Below the pieces are notes generated by a model. It was not told the DNA's origin. It worked only from the letters and a program-made list of their open reading frames with translations, and ran no database searches. 64,000 nt of DNA from Arthrobacter sp. OAP107 (GTDB lineage Bacteria; Actinomycetota; Actinomycetes; Actinomycetales; Micrococcaceae). Positions 63,658 to 64,000 of the stretch are shown one piece after another (the first letter of the stretch is position 1; each line of letters begins with the position of its first letter). The stretch spans positions 186,001 to 250,000 of the forward strand of contig NZ_JBEPOK010000001.1 in the NCBI RefSeq assembly GCF_040546765.1, written 5' to 3'. The translations under genes and the position numbers were made by a program.

Positions 63658-64000
63658 GTGTACCTCCTGTGCTTGGTTACCCGATTGGCCCAGTCCCGGG
63701 CTCGGGATGGTTACTGCATGTTGGTGTGGCGGTGCCTCATGCGTTCGTAGGACTCGGGGTCATCGTTGGCAACCTGCAGGACCACGGCATCGAAGGCCAG
63801 CAGTGATGCCACCTCTCGCTTCCTCAGCTCCGATGCCGCGGTTCTCACTCCGCGGGAAGTAGTCCGAGGAATGATCCTCGACAGCCGAGGAACTGTGCTG
63901 CGGGCGCCCATGCCTCACCGCTGCCGATGGCTTAACGTCACCTATCGATCTAGCGAAGCGCCGAAAGCTGAGTGTCAGGTTGGGATCTACCACATTTCCA
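63658..64000. other. window end: possible small minus-strand gene and repeat
   Basis: A minus-strand frame 63711-63911 (66 codons, ending LAFDAVVLQVANDDPESYER) could be a small protein ahead of the usp gene but has no known motif. A fourth GTCAGGTTGG repeat is at 63974-63994. Confidence 0.3.

Noticed and set aside
1..64000. CRISPR array or tRNA/rRNA genes
   Set aside because: No regularly spaced repeats and no recognisable tRNA or rRNA sequence seen on reading; a tRNA or covariance scan would be needed to exclude them fully.

Overview
The window reads as high-GC actinobacterial DNA, most like Arthrobacter and relatives (Micrococcaceae). The clues are a mycobacterial-type MenB, a split PntA transhydrogenase subunit, GTG/TTG starts, and a DUF2520/PanC/PanD gene set typical of actinobacteria. 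Assignment to genus is inference only. The left edge (pntA, menB) looks like core chromosome. Most of the rest is accessory: catabolic operons, insertion sequences, gene remnants and toxin-antitoxin modules.

2.8-12.2 kb: panC, an FCD-type GntR regulator, an SDR and an aldehyde dehydrogenase on the minus strand face a beta-decarboxylating dehydrogenase of the isopropylmalate/tartrate type. They are followed by a second FCD regulator, an ACS-family MFS permease and a DUF2520 (PanG-like ketopantoate reductase type) protein. Together these fit uptake and oxidation of pantoate or pantothenate to 2-oxoisovalerate, a route known biochemically whose genes I do not know to be assigned. 14.8-25.4 kb: an Lrp regulator, the 3' stub of a branched-chain 2-oxoacid dehydrogenase E1-beta gene, E2, a frameshifted acyl-CoA dehydrogenase, a type-2 3-hydroxyacyl-CoA dehydrogenase (SDR), thiolase, prpD-prpB-prpC and an enoyl-CoA hydratase. 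This set takes branched 2-oxo acids (best fit isoleucine, partly valine) to propionyl-CoA and through the methylcitrate cycle.

Mobile DNA: an IS110-family element (13.3-14.7 kb) sits 3 bp beyond the tip of a decayed IS30 element. A second IS110 element (27.6-29.1 kb) splits an otherwise complete IS30 transposase gene (26.2-29.5 kb) at its first catalytic Asp. For both IS110 elements I can read a candidate bridge RNA upstream of the transposase, with target-loop and donor-loop guides matching the actual insertion site and the element ends. Both target sites lie in or at IS30 elements. This is the strongest new signal in the window.

29.9-42 kb: a lower-GC region holding two related catabolic loci. 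Locus 1 is acyl-CoA ligase, SMP-30 lactonase, HMG-CoA lyase-like enzyme and an MHS permease. Locus 2 is CaiB CoA-transferase, enoyl-CoA hydratase, an ACS permease and a near-identical second copy of the lyase. Locus 2 keeps fragments of a diverged copy of locus 1: a ligase 5' end with its promoter, a lactonase tail fused to the permease, and a lyase 3' end. It therefore looks like a remodelled duplicate. 42.4-44.4 kb holds a complete E1-alpha/E1-beta pair that could replace the E1 lost at 15.6 kb.

44.5-46.5 kb is a belt of pseudogenes. 46.6-51.7 kb is a glycolate operon (glcD, glcB, glcG) with an unknown small protein and panD at its end, and a gamma-carbonic anhydrase and IclR regulator beyond. 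53.9-64 kb is a patchwork of resolvase copies, a frameshifted RES/Xre toxin-antitoxin pair, a SulP transporter with an ArsR regulator, a glutathione peroxidase, remnants of housekeeping genes, an RHH/Doc toxin-antitoxin pair and a universal stress protein, sprinkled with short dispersed repeats.
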